A DNA stretch of 15,448 bases from Bondarzewia mesenterica (taxonomy: Eukaryota; Basidiomycota; Agaricomycetes; Russulales; Bondarzewiaceae). The notes under the pieces were generated by a model. That model saw only the letters and a list, made by a program, of their open reading frames with translations, was not told where the DNA came from and ran no database searches. A program made the position numbers and the translations under genes. The stretch is from positions 1 to 15,448 of the forward strand of contig SGPL01000423.1 of the NCBI GenBank assembly GCA_004802705.1, written 5' to 3'. Below are positions 7,244 through 15,448 of this stretch, piece after piece (position 1 is the first letter of the stretch; each line of letters opens with the position of its first letter).

Positions 7244-7570
7244 CATGTTCCCCCAGACTGATAGACCAAGAGATCAGACAACCAGATGAGAAGCCCAAGT
7301 TTTAGCCTTAGTAGCCCGATAGCTGCTAGAGAAGACAGCCCAGATACAACCTCAGATAGCACAGATACAAGCCCAGATAGCGCACACTTAGACAAAGACA
7401 AAGCGGGCCACCAAATGACCACAGCAAAGAAGCAGATAAAGAGCAGCTGACTGGCATGAGTGGCATGTCTTAGTAGAATACAAATCACCATGGAAAATGA
7501 GATGCAAGTGACCTTACTATTGTCACTCACGCGAGACTGCATGCTCACCTTCAAAAAAAAAAAAACTCAC
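7244..7570. other. Non-coding stretch with CAGATA-type short repeats
   Basis: CAGATACAACCTCAGATAG and CACAGATACAAGCCCAGATAG form short imperfect repeats at 7338-7380. A 54-residue plus frame at 7286-7450 (Ser/Asp/Thr-rich) and a 111-residue minus frame mainly translate these repeats. A run of 13 A ends at 7565. No gene is supported. Confidence 0.5.
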
Positions 7571-7955
7571 TGAAATTGCGCAGTCCGTGGATCTCGCGCT
7601 CGTGCTAGCGAGCAGCGCGTTCCAATTTCTCGATCCTGTCCCTTGAGCTCCACATTTTTCGTCTCCAAAATGGCCATGCGCTCCAACGCATCTGCGATGA
7701 TGCGTCCGTCGAAGGGCGCGAATTTGGAGATGGCGTGACCCACAAAATCACCTTGATAGCCTTGTAGAAAGATGTAGTGAGCATCAATGAGCCCATCGAT
7801 GTCATGCTGTCAGAAGGTGAGTGCACCTTGAATGCCTTGTCTTTGCTGAGCGACAGCTTCTGTGAGGAAATGGACACTATTGAGGATATCGTGGGGATGT
7901 TGGAGAGTGCAGGGACAGAGGATGATAATGAGGGGGATGAAGGGGACATAAATAC
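7571..7955 (-). pseudogene. Unidentified gene fragment with coiled-coil C-terminus
   Basis: After an acceptor-like CATCACAG (7957-7956) the minus strand reads GIYVPFIPLIIILCPCTLQH, PHDILNSVHFLTEAVAQQRQ and GIQGALTF. It then meets TGA (7812-7810) and continues QHDIDGLIDAHYIFLQGYQG, DFVGHAISKFAPFDGRIIAD and ALERMAILETKNVELK. One extra base near 7640 shifts the frame to DRIEKLERAAR, then TAG (7607-7605) and HEREIHGLRNF, ending at a GTGAGT donor at 7570. The last 45 residues look like a coiled coil. Two stops and one shift mark it as decayed. I do not know the family. It lies outside the inverted-repeat element but resembles its contents in state of decay. Confidence 0.5.
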
Positions 7956-8128
7956 CTGTGATGAGATGGAGGAGATCGATGTCAAGATGGGATGGGATGG
8001 AAGATGCCAGCGTGCGAGGAGCCTGAGTCAGACACTCTGCACTTCAGCGGCCAAAGCGAACGAAGTGGACGACAAACACGGCAGCTGCGTGAAAGACTTG
8101 GTGAGGAGCTGAGATCAATATCCGGATG

Positions 8129-8247
8129 ATTCTGAAATTTTGGCCGCTCAAGCCCATTCCAGGTTTGGGCTGCAAATGATTCCCAATTCGGAATTTTGGA
8201 TTCATTTCTGATTCACTTCAGGACAGATCCGAATTCACTTTCAGAAT
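8129..8247. repeat. Small foldback structure
   Basis: ATTCTGAAA at 8129-8137 is the exact inverse of 8239-8247. Between them AGCCCA (8151-8156) pairs with TGGGCT (8166-8171). The stretch is rich in GATTC/GAATT words. A short MITE-like remnant is possible; arms this short can also be chance. Confidence 0.35.
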
Positions 8248-8439
8248 GATTCTTATTGCTCACTCTCAGTCTCATCTCATACGAAGCCCTGGCGGTGTAG
8301 CTGTCAACTTGAACATCCCATCAGCTTCGTACAGTGGCAGCGCCAGCAGTCACCCGAAAATACTGACCATGGACTATACATAATACTCCTGGATCGTATA
8401 CGCAATAATTCTCAACGCCTCAAGTTGCCGTAGTCACTT

Positions 8440-8492
8440 GTGCACTGGTGTCACGCACGTCGCACAGCTTGATCGGTCGCCATCCAGTGCAC
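8440..8492. repeat. 9-bp perfect inverted repeat
   Basis: GTGCACTGG at 8440-8448 and CCAGTGCAC at 8484-8492, with a 35-nt loop, lie about 280 bp beyond the stop codon of the transporter. They could form a hairpin in a 3' transcript or be part of a decayed repeat. Confidence 0.45.
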
Positions 8493-8769
8493 TGCAGCAT
8501 AACAGCATAGCACCAATCTTGCAGAGCCGCTCGAGGACGTAACTACAGCACAGAAGCATTCGCTGGAGAAAAGGATTGCCTTACGGTGACATCACAGGTA
8601 CTCATGACCAAATTCTTACTTACAGGATCGACCATGCTCAACAGCCAGAGTAGCAATGACTAGTAACACAATTAATTAAGAGAGACTATGAAAGGTACAC
8701 ATTACGTTGATTAAGTCCACATCTCTGACTAGAACATACCCCATCCACCAGTGCATGAATCCGCATCAG

Positions 8770-11299
8770 TCAATGTTTCGCACTCGGCCCAGCGCCCTCG
8801 GTATCATGCGCCTTCTCAAACCTCTCCTCTTCCGCCCCATGGAGGGGTTTATGCGCCTCAGCCGCGCGAGTTTGCTCAGCCATGTCCCTACGCGAGCTGT
8901 ATCCCGGCGGTGCCCATTTCCGCGAATTCCGCGGCGTGCAATTGGGGTCGTTGTACATCTATCGTTCGTGTTTAACACCAATGTCAGCTTTCTGGTCTTT
9001 CTGGTGGGGGAAGCACACGCACCAGATCGACAGCCTCGAGCGAGATATCGCTAGACTCGTACAAGAAGAGATACACCACGGCCGCGCCCAACAGGTTACA
9101 TGCTGTACACCCCACCCCAAAGAAATGCATCATCAGCAAAGATCATCTCTGACCACGCCGCCTCGGACCAGGCAAATTTGATAAACACGCACAGGCAAAC
9201 ACGAACCCATAACGGAACTGGATGTCCTTCGTGATGAACGGCGTGAAGAACGCGAGCAAGAAGTTCCACAACCAGTTGGACGCCGTCGCGATCGCGCCCT
9301 GCTTCGCACGCGTGCGCGTTGGGAACGTCTCGCCAATCAAAATCCATACGCCCCTGTGTTCGTCGTCGATTCCCATCAGCCCACGATCATCACATAGTTG
9401 AAAGGAGCGGGAGGGGGAGACTTACGGTGCCCAGGTCATCGCGTACCCAAGGATGAACATGCACGCGGAAACAATCATCACTGCGAGAGAAAGCGCCATC
9501 AGCCTCACAGTCGCATGCCACACGTCTACCACGCTGAATAACGAGAGACTCACAGTTCCCAATGCCAGGATTATTTTGCGGAATCTTCGCAGTTCCTGCA
9601 GCCGCAAACACGAACAACCATGCGCTCTGCCAAAGACCTCCCAAAATCAACGGGATCCTCCTCCCAAACTTGATATCAAACAGCCCATCAGCCGCTACGC
9701 AGGAACATCGGCAGCGAGCGAACACACCTTCTCCATAATGTACAGCCCGCCAAACGTGCACACAAAATTCACGGCACCGAGGATAATCTGCGTGACGAAC
9801 GAGTCCTGGATGCCGACCGATGTGAAGATCGTCGCGCCATAATAGAAGAAATAGTTCGCGCCAGTCAGTTGTTGCAAGCTTTGCAGCGACATACCTACCC
9901 GCGAATCACACAACGATCAGTTGCCTTGTACATGGACAAAGAGGAGAGGAAGAGTTACACACCAAGGATAGTGCGGTAGAGTGTCTTGTTCCCTGGCCGG
10001 AAGCAGTCGATCCAACCGCCCTTCACCTGCTTTTCGTACTCGACCTCGGTCCGGATCTCCTCTGCCTCGCGCTTGATGATGTAGTGCGAATTCGCCTCCG
10101 ACCTAGGTACGCCACGCACGCGAGCGAGTGCTAAATGCGCCTCGGGCATGCGTCCATGTGCGGCGAGCCATCTACAGATGAGGAATGAGCTCCTTAGCAC
10201 GTTGAGGAGAAGCGAAGAATACGATATGGGGGAGGGCCGATCCAACTTGCCTTGGGGATTCGGGCATCATCTGAATGCCGACCGAGAGCATCACTGGCCA
10301 GATGAGACCAATGCCAACGACGGTGCGCCAAGAGCCCGAACCAGACATGGAGCGGGTTGCGATCGAGATAGCATCTACATGCCGCAGGTGTCAAAGGAAT
10401 TATTAAATTGTCGAATTGCAAATTATACGAGACAAGAGACGCACAGGCAACGAGAATGCCGAAGGTGATAAAGAGTTGGTATGTCGCTCTGATGTACCCG
10501 ACGCGTTAGACTGATCGAAATTCTTTGCGAACAAAAGGACACACTTACGTCAACGTGCCTCGAATCTGGGGCGGGGCAGTCTCGGCTTGGTACATCGGCA
10601 CAGCAGCACTCAGCGCGCCGACACCGAAACCACTGATCAACCGACCGACAGCAAACTGCGCCCACGCGCTGAAGGTAGCAATCTGGATGATGACGCCGAT
10701 AATAAAGACGAGGCATTCGACCTGCATCGCGCGTCGGCGACCGAGGAAGTCTGCAGTCCTGCACGCGTCATGTGTGTATGAGTGGAGAACGGGAGAAGAT
10801 GTGCGAAAGAGGAGATGGAGGACGTACGGAGCACCGATGAGGGCGCCTATGAGCGTGCCGATGGAGAGGAGGGCGACAATGAGACCCTCGCGGACAGTGC
10901 TGAATGCGCATGTCGAGACGTCGCCGGGTGTACCGCATTGGGCGAAGCGAACGAGGAAGTCATCCATGAGCAGGATATCGGAGATCTGACCCGTGTCATA
11001 CTACGACAGCCCTGATGTCAAGTCAATTCACTCTGGGAGAGAATAGGAAGATCGGACGCACTCCGAAGATGAACTGTGCAGGAGGCAATGGGAAACACGA
11101 AGAGGTGAGTACATGGCAGAGGCACAGATGAAGGGTATAGAATGCTTACGCCGCCCATGGAGGCCACCAAAGCCAGCATGACAGCGACATACCCTATGGG
11201 CACGCCTTGTCTTTGTAGGTAGTATGGTGAGTGTCGGTTGAGATATAACGGGCGAAGGTAAGAAAAGACAGAAAACACTCACACGTAAAACATTGCCAT
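8770..11299 (-). CDS. Sugar (hexose-type) transporter, MFS family, 14 exons
   Basis: Plasma-membrane sugar porter of the major facilitator family, probably importing glucose or related hexoses by proton symport. My join on the minus strand: 11299-11283, 11210-11150, 11073-11062, 11000-10828, 10758-10549, 10488-10445, 10374-10251, 10171-9963, 9894-9728, 9668-9554, 9480-9426, 9353-9193, 9102-9023, 8958-8770. This gives 1,617 nt, 538 residues and TGA at 8772-8770; every junction keeps frame. Landmarks: [13 protein letters not shown] (helix 1, about 26-38), FLGRRRA (about 91-97), [27 protein letters not shown] (end of helix 6, about 209-215), [13 protein letters not shown] (helix 7, about 291-303), FGRR (340-343), GETFPTRTR (403-411) and [19 protein letters not shown], then a hydrophilic tail. 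These are the standard sugar-porter signatures, and the length is normal for fungal hexose transporters. The ATG at 11299 is the first after an in-frame TGA 21 nt upstream; another in-frame ATG lies two codons on. Exact substrate is not determinable. Confidence 0.93.
10172..10250 (-). other. GC-AG intron in the transporter gene
   Basis: The donor is GCAAGT at 10250-10245, not GT, and the acceptor is TGTAG at 10172. Only this split rebuilds the conserved PESPRW motif (CCA AG|A TGG) and continues the frame. GC-AG introns are a known minor class. The intron is 79 nt. Confidence 0.85.
11062..11073 (-). other. 12-nt micro-exon encoding FIFG
   Basis: TTCATCTTCGGA lies between a CTGCACAG acceptor and a GTGCGT donor. 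It supplies exactly the FIFG needed between MGG and YDTGQ in helix 1. The flanking introns are 76 nt (11149-11074) and 61 nt (11061-11001). Confidence 0.88.
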
Positions 11300-11379
11300 G
11301 GATTTTATTCGCGGCAGTCACAATGTCGAATATCCTCGATGACGACAACGGGGAAAAAAATAAGGTGGGTTAGTTAGCA

Positions 11380-11713
11380 GTGGGGGGGTCGCGCGCGTCT
11401 GCAAAAGATGGAAGAAAAGTTGCAGCGCGCCTGCCTTTTTTTTTTTCCTTCTTGAACCAGTCGGATTTCTAATGATGTCATTGCAAAGTGTCTCCAATAT
11501 ATGGCATCTCCGATCCTCGGCCGGTTCGAGATTGGACGTGAGATGTGAAGATCCAGCCTTTGGGCTCGTCCTGGGTCGTCTCTCGCCGACTGCAAAAAAT
11601 TAGGCACATTTGTCACCATCTCCGCAACTGCATCCATTCCCGCATGTGGGGAACACCCACATCAATCCTGCCAAGTCCCCACAATCCAGAACACAATCTT
11701 CCGCACTCTGGGG
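11380..11713. promoter_or_regulatory. Candidate carbon-repression (Cre1/Mig1-type) sites upstream of the transporter
   Basis: Three matches to SYGGRG occur within about 415 bp upstream of the transporter start: GTGGGG at 11380-11385, GTGGGG at 11646-11651 and CTGGGG at 11708-11713. CreA/Mig1-type zinc-finger repressors bind this consensus in fungi and commonly control sugar uptake genes. The motif is short, so chance matches are likely; function is inferred from position. Confidence 0.35.
11644..11662. promoter_or_regulatory. Palindrome ATGTGGG-N5-CCCACAT
   Basis: Perfect 7-bp arms surround a 5-nt spacer, about 350 bp upstream of the transporter ATG. One arm overlaps a GTGGGG motif. It could be a binding site for a dimeric regulator or a small hairpin. 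Confidence 0.4.
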
Positions 11714-12143
11714 TACGAAAAACTGCACCTTGTGCATTACCGGTGCCTTGGAGCATCCAAACACTCCGCGGATGGTAATCGTGTTTCGCGTGATCGGGCG
11801 CCTCACGGGAGGTCGGATCTTTTGAAATTGAAGAGTCGGCCTCTTGGTGGATAGCCAATTCCCGAACATATCTGCTCACTCTCCTACAGACACGCCGAAC
11901 AATGTTTGTTCACCTCTCAAAACTCCCCTTGAGCCCATTGCCACCCCATTCTTCAGGAGCGCACATGCAAGAATATGTATGTAGCGCTTCCTGGAAGTGG
12001 AAATTGGTCACGGCGCACATCGGCTCAAGGATGTGGAGCTATTGACTGGTCAGCATCAATAACAGTAAAACTTCAACCAAAACCATCTTCCGTTCTCTGC
12101 TCCGCTCATCCAGCTTACTCCATGACCGCGCTTGAAGGCCATG

Positions 12144-12160
12144 CGGTCCGCAACGGTCCG
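12144..12160. promoter_or_regulatory. Two adjacent CGG-N-CCG palindromes
   Basis: CGGTCCG occurs at 12144-12150 and again at 12154-12160, a 10-bp pitch (one helical turn). Inverted CGG triplets are the classical target of Zn2Cys6 regulators. They lie about 850 bp upstream of the transporter start. Confidence 0.35.
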
Positions 12161-12399
12161 CGTCACACGCCATGCGTCGGATTTAACGCGACTCTGTATT
12201 CCGCCGCCAATGAGTGTTCGCAGCTGCATACAAGTGCTGGTTATGCTATCCTTGCCAAGTTACCCTCCCGCACCGGGATCCCAACCCTGCGATGGCACCA
12301 GTGCTTTCGTTGGAACTTCGCGCGCGCTCATACATACTCTCCATAACTCACACCATTTGGTTTAGCCAGTCGGCCCGCCAGGACCGTGCACAGGCTGGC

Positions 12400-13640
12400 T
12401 TGTGATGCGAACGAACGATCATGGATCATAATAAGCACTTACATGTCATCGTCAGCAATGATCAATGGGCGAGCACACGGACAGTAAGTAATCCAGACCC
12501 CCCAGGCTCCCAAGACGCCCCATTGACCAAGGCCAGGCGAGGACTGGAAGTGCACGGTTTATAATTTGGTGTTCGCAAGAAGAACGCGCATCATCATCGC
12601 GGTCTATGGGCCTACGCGTGCGGGCTCCGGATCATGCGCGACTATGCACGGCGCGACCTTTTTTCTACCGTAAGTCAGCAATATATTGGATACTGAGGAC
12701 ACTGCACTTACAGTACTTTCAGTCAACCGAGATGCAAAGGCTCAGCGTGCATGACGAGAAACTAGATTTGCGCGGTTCTAAGCAGCCATTTATAAGCTGA
12801 AGCACCCTTTGCTCAGCGTCGCAAAGTACATGCTGTATGCAAGGCGCGAAAGCAAGAATGATGGCGATGCCGGGATGTTTTGGAGAGGGAAAAAATAGCA
12901 AAGGCCTCGGTTTGGAATCTGGATACTCGCGATCATCACCAATGGAAGGCTCGCTGCCGAACTCGAAGAATCGATGCCAGATCGTGCATTGGAGCAGTTG
13001 CATCGCCATGACCATGAGGGGCCTCTTCGTGCATAGACGTCACCTTTTCTCAGCGGAGTTTTCCACGGCCGCCTCAGTGTCTACGATTTGTCTTGCGCTA
13101 GGGTCAGCTTGATGCTTTGTCGTAGGTCTGGATAAGTATATGCGGGGCACTCAAGTTATCAGGCCTTTCAACGAGTCGGAGTGTCTTGTTTTGAATTTCT
13201 TGGTCTTCGAAACCTTGATCGTTTCCCGGTTTTTTCTCCACCATCTCCGGGATATAATCTTCTCGACGGAGGACGTTCTACCAACAGGTGTAACTATAGG
13301 TGGCCTAGTAAGTTCAAGTTGTGGCGTCGCGCGGACCCGTAGGGACCCATCACTCGGGCGGAGTTCTAGCGCAAGACGTGAGACAGGGATGCACACCTAT
13401 GTACACTGGCACTTCGGAGTCCAATCTTCGACTCCTCGTCTGTCGTGGCCTTCAAGCTTTAAGCTTCAAGCCTTTCAGCAACGAAGGCATTGGACCGTCG
13501 TACTTCTCTAGAACATTTGTCTTGGTTCACTGCATCGGTGATCACTAGCATTTCCTTGTTTAGATTTAAGTAAGTTGTCTGCCTGCTCAAGCGCCCAGTA
13601 CTTGTGAACGATACTCAACTCATCACTCAGCTAATACATC
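12400..13640. other. Stretch without a recognised gene
   Basis: No frame here shows a recognisable domain or a splice-consistent series of exons. The frames at 12719-13015 and 13140-13511 lack any motif and look like chance. A small palindromic word AAGCTTTAAGCTT sits near 13460. Confidence 0.55.
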
Positions 13641-13649
13641 CCAAGTAGC

Positions 13650-13807
13650 ATGGTTTCAGGAATTGATAGTCTTCCTTCCGAGGTTTTTGTCGAAATATCT
13701 ACCCGTTATATCACCATCAATGCAGCCACACCCACTCTTCTTACCGGGTCGATCGGTGGTGGCGGGCAGTCGCATTATCGGTGCTCGCGCGTTCACCCTG
13801 TCGCTGA
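13650..13807 (+). pseudogene. F-box protein remnant
   Basis: From ATG at 13650 the frame reads GIDSLPSEVFVEIS, RYITINAATPTLLT. After a one-base loss near 13746 it continues RVDRWWRAVALSVLARS to TGA 13805-13807. LPSEVFVEI, then NAATPTLLT, then a Val-x-x-x-Trp-x-x-Ala-Leu segment is the F-box layout common in mushroom genomes, where F-box proteins recruit substrates to SCF ubiquitin ligases. No repeat domain follows. A frameshift right after the F-box core and an early stop point to a pseudogene, though a sequencing error in this part cannot be excluded. Confidence 0.6.
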
Positions 13808-13809
13808 GG

Positions 13810-14950
13810 TACTACCAACCACAGCACGTTCGCGCATAATGCATTAGATCCTGCGCTCATGTGCGTTGTAAGCATGATAACTTGCTTATGCATGTTCCTC
13901 TTTTTCCATTCCCTTCGCGTGGCAATTATGGTCCTATCTGCACTAGTACATAGTATGTATTTGTGTGATAGATTTCAGAATCATACATCGATATTATTCT
14001 CGGGCGGCAAATGTTGCACCTCAGTTCACTCTGATGCATGCCGCTCAGAAAAATGCAATGTCTGAACCATTCANACTCAAATAAATACGACCAGCCCTGG
14101 ACGCATTTCTTTGTTGGCACGGTGATGGGCAAATCCGGCAGGTTACACCTCCGCCCAGAACCNTACTTATTATTCATGACATTGCTCACAGTTACAATCG
14201 TCTCGTTGTCTTCAAGGCTACAGTTCGAATGTCGTACACGGTGCAATAATGTAGGAGAACATCAAGCTATGCGGACGCCCGGCGCCGACTCTGAGCAGTC
14301 AAGAACCTCTTGCTACCCAAGACAGAGAGCAAATACGCGTTCGAGAATTTCCTGAAAACTTCACCATTTTGCCTCAGGTTCATTGACTTCATTTAATTGA
14401 GTGACGCATTGATGCTACCCGGCTCACTCGCACTCCAGTTCACGCCGGGGGATAAGCCCATCCCGGTCTCGCGCTCAAGCAAGAACTAGCNCTCGGTTCA
14501 GAGGCAGGCGCGTCCACTGCGAGAGTGTGGCCTGGCGCGTGCGGCTAAAGATGGGTTGATCGATNGTCGACCTGTCTCTGAGAAAGTTTAACACTTGACC
14601 GTCGTTCAAAACTAGCCCTGTCGTGCTGATATCCCCGCCGCAAAGAGGGGCGAATACATGACATCGAAGAAGACTGCGAAAAAGCTGTATCCAATTTACA
14701 AATAGACTTCATCAATCGCCTTTCGAGGAGAAGAGATGATGTGTTAGTGTTGAAAACCATGANAGTAAAATTCACAAACCTGAACCGCCTAACCAGGAAN
14801 AAATCTCACTANATACATGCANGANTTTCTTCTTCGGNCCAGAAGGCATTCGGACATTCTAAACCATGCACCAGGTGCAATCCTTCTGCAACGCATCTCG
14901 CGATGCGAGCATGCTGNGACGGCGCGNCCCTTCTTATCACNTCAATANCC
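13810..14950. other. Stretch without a recognised gene, low sequence quality at the end
   Basis: No domain, splice-consistent exon set or RNA gene is visible. Ambiguous bases begin at 14074 and become frequent beyond 14760. Confidence 0.5.
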
Positions 14951-14953
14951 TCC

Positions 14954-15448
14954 TCACTGAAGCCAATGGACACCGTNGTNAAGCNNTGTGTCATGGTATT
15001 TTTCCTCGCTGGTNTCGCGCACTTGAACGGACCGGGGCCNCGCTTGCCAGCGCGATTCAATCAAGGTGGCGACAGCGTCGAAAAAGTGTATCGNAGCAGC
15101 CAAACNCTCATCGTCAGAAGGGTGATCAATCNCCCAATNAATTGCCAATCGCGTGAGTCTGGGGGCCAGTCTCTGCCTGCCATGTGCAGTCCTGCCAAAG
15201 GTGAGTGCCTCCACAATGCCATNCNAGCCANAAATGGGGNCAGGNCCGACGNAGAGTGANAGGTACATGCTGGTCANGTTTGGTAGATGCTCCAGGATAC
15301 CGAAAGCTACCTGGAGTGGTATCGGGGAATANTCAANCTGGAGGTGCTCAAGAGAATTTGAGAAATGGGAGAAGAANTGGATGAAGGAGTTGTGGCNTCC
15401 NNTCNAGTTNNTNGNTCNANNNCANNNNTNNCNACTNNNGTANNNCNA
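14954..15448 (-). CDS. C-terminal part of a probable F-box/LRR-like protein, partial
   Basis: The minus strand enters at the window edge and reads NSLEHLQ, then YSPIPLQVAFGILEHLPN, TSMYLSL, GIVEALTFG, QRLAPRLTRLAI, IDHPSDDE, IHFFDAVATLIESRWQA and TSEEKYHD, to TGA at 14956-14954. The series of leucine-spaced segments ending in an ESRW-type motif is what many basidiomycete F-box proteins show after their F-box. About 25 N bases make many residues unreadable. The N-terminus, including any F-box, is outside the window. Family assignment is from pattern only. Confidence 0.5.
   Translation of the reverse strand, partial: XXYXSXXXXXXXXNXXGXHNSFIXFFSHFSNSLEHLQXXYSPIPLQVAFGILEHLPNXTSMYXSLXVXPXPIXGXXGIVEALTFGRTAHGRQRLAPRLTRLAIXWXIDHPSDDEXLAAXIHFFDAVATLIESRWQAXPRSVQVRXTSEEKYHDTXLXXGVHWLQ

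Noticed and set aside
7286..7450. 54-residue Ser/Asp/Thr-rich plus frame
   Set aside because: It translates CAGATA-type repeats and has no motif or conserved context.
7219..7554. 111-residue hydrophobic minus frame ending inside the right inverted repeat
   Set aside because: It is the antisense reading of the same short repeats and runs into the transposon end, with no supporting splice sites or motif.
7777..8112. 111-residue acidic plus frame
   Set aside because: It is antisense to the minus-strand reading that contains longer protein-like segments, a coiled coil and a donor site.
11283..11348. In-frame-looking upstream coding for the transporter starting at a TTG (SSSRIFDIVTAANK)
   Set aside because: There is no ATG, and its phase does not join to the second exon. 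The ATG at 11299 joins perfectly and follows an in-frame stop.
11500..11545. tRNA-like GGTTCGAGAT word
   Set aside because: No matching acceptor, D or anticodon stems can be built around it.
11600..11663. Minus-strand 20-residue frame ending CGNGCSCGDGDKCA, like a tiny metallothionein
   Set aside because: It has only four cysteines, no supported transcript context, and overlaps a palindrome in the transporter upstream region. Chance is likelier.

Overview
The window looks like a piece of a filamentous basidiomycete genome, most likely an Agaricomycete mushroom relative. The evidence is one gene with 13 short introns (59-90 nt, GT-AG plus one GC-AG), fungal protein families (calnexin, homocitrate synthase, a PF04082-type regulator, a hexose transporter, F-box proteins) and compact intron-bearing fragments with GTAAGT/GTATGT donors. 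The last 1.4 kb contains scattered N bases, so calls there are weak.

Layout. 1-1620: AT-rich, no gene recognised, with small tandem repeats. 1636-3235 (minus): a broken calnexin gene that is itself a mosaic. A homocitrate synthase segment of about 775 bp lies inside it in the same orientation, and a fragment of about 150 bp resembling an MFS transporter lies inside it in the opposite orientation. Calnexin resumes on the far side of each insert. 3786-7243: a 3.46-kb segment bounded by 38-bp inverted repeats (37/38 identical). I find no transposase in it. It carries a decayed fungal transcription-factor gene (minus), an intron-bearing helical-protein fragment inserted into it (plus), an acidic ORF, an unidentified spliced fragment and a one-helix membrane-protein fragment. 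7571-7955 (minus): an unidentified coiled-coil gene fragment with stops. 8120-8500: foldback and inverted-repeat DNA.

8770-11299 (minus) is the only clearly intact gene: a 14-exon sugar (hexose-type) transporter of 538 residues whose phases agree at every splice junction. Its upstream region (11300-12400) contains GTGGGG/CTGGGG motifs, a 7-bp-arm palindrome and two close CGG-N-CCG palindromes, all candidate regulatory sites. 12400-13640 holds no recognised gene. 13650-13807 is an F-box remnant with a frameshift, and 14954-15448 (minus) is the C-terminal part of a probable F-box/LRR-like protein running off the window.

The most interesting signal is the repeated pattern in which genomic fragments of unrelated genes, introns included, sit inside other gene fragments. 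It occurs twice within calnexin and once within the transcription factor, and the latter lies between inverted repeats. This looks like DNA-level gene-fragment capture by a non-autonomous transposon, or patchwork repair, or both. No functional system is demonstrated by the sequence alone.
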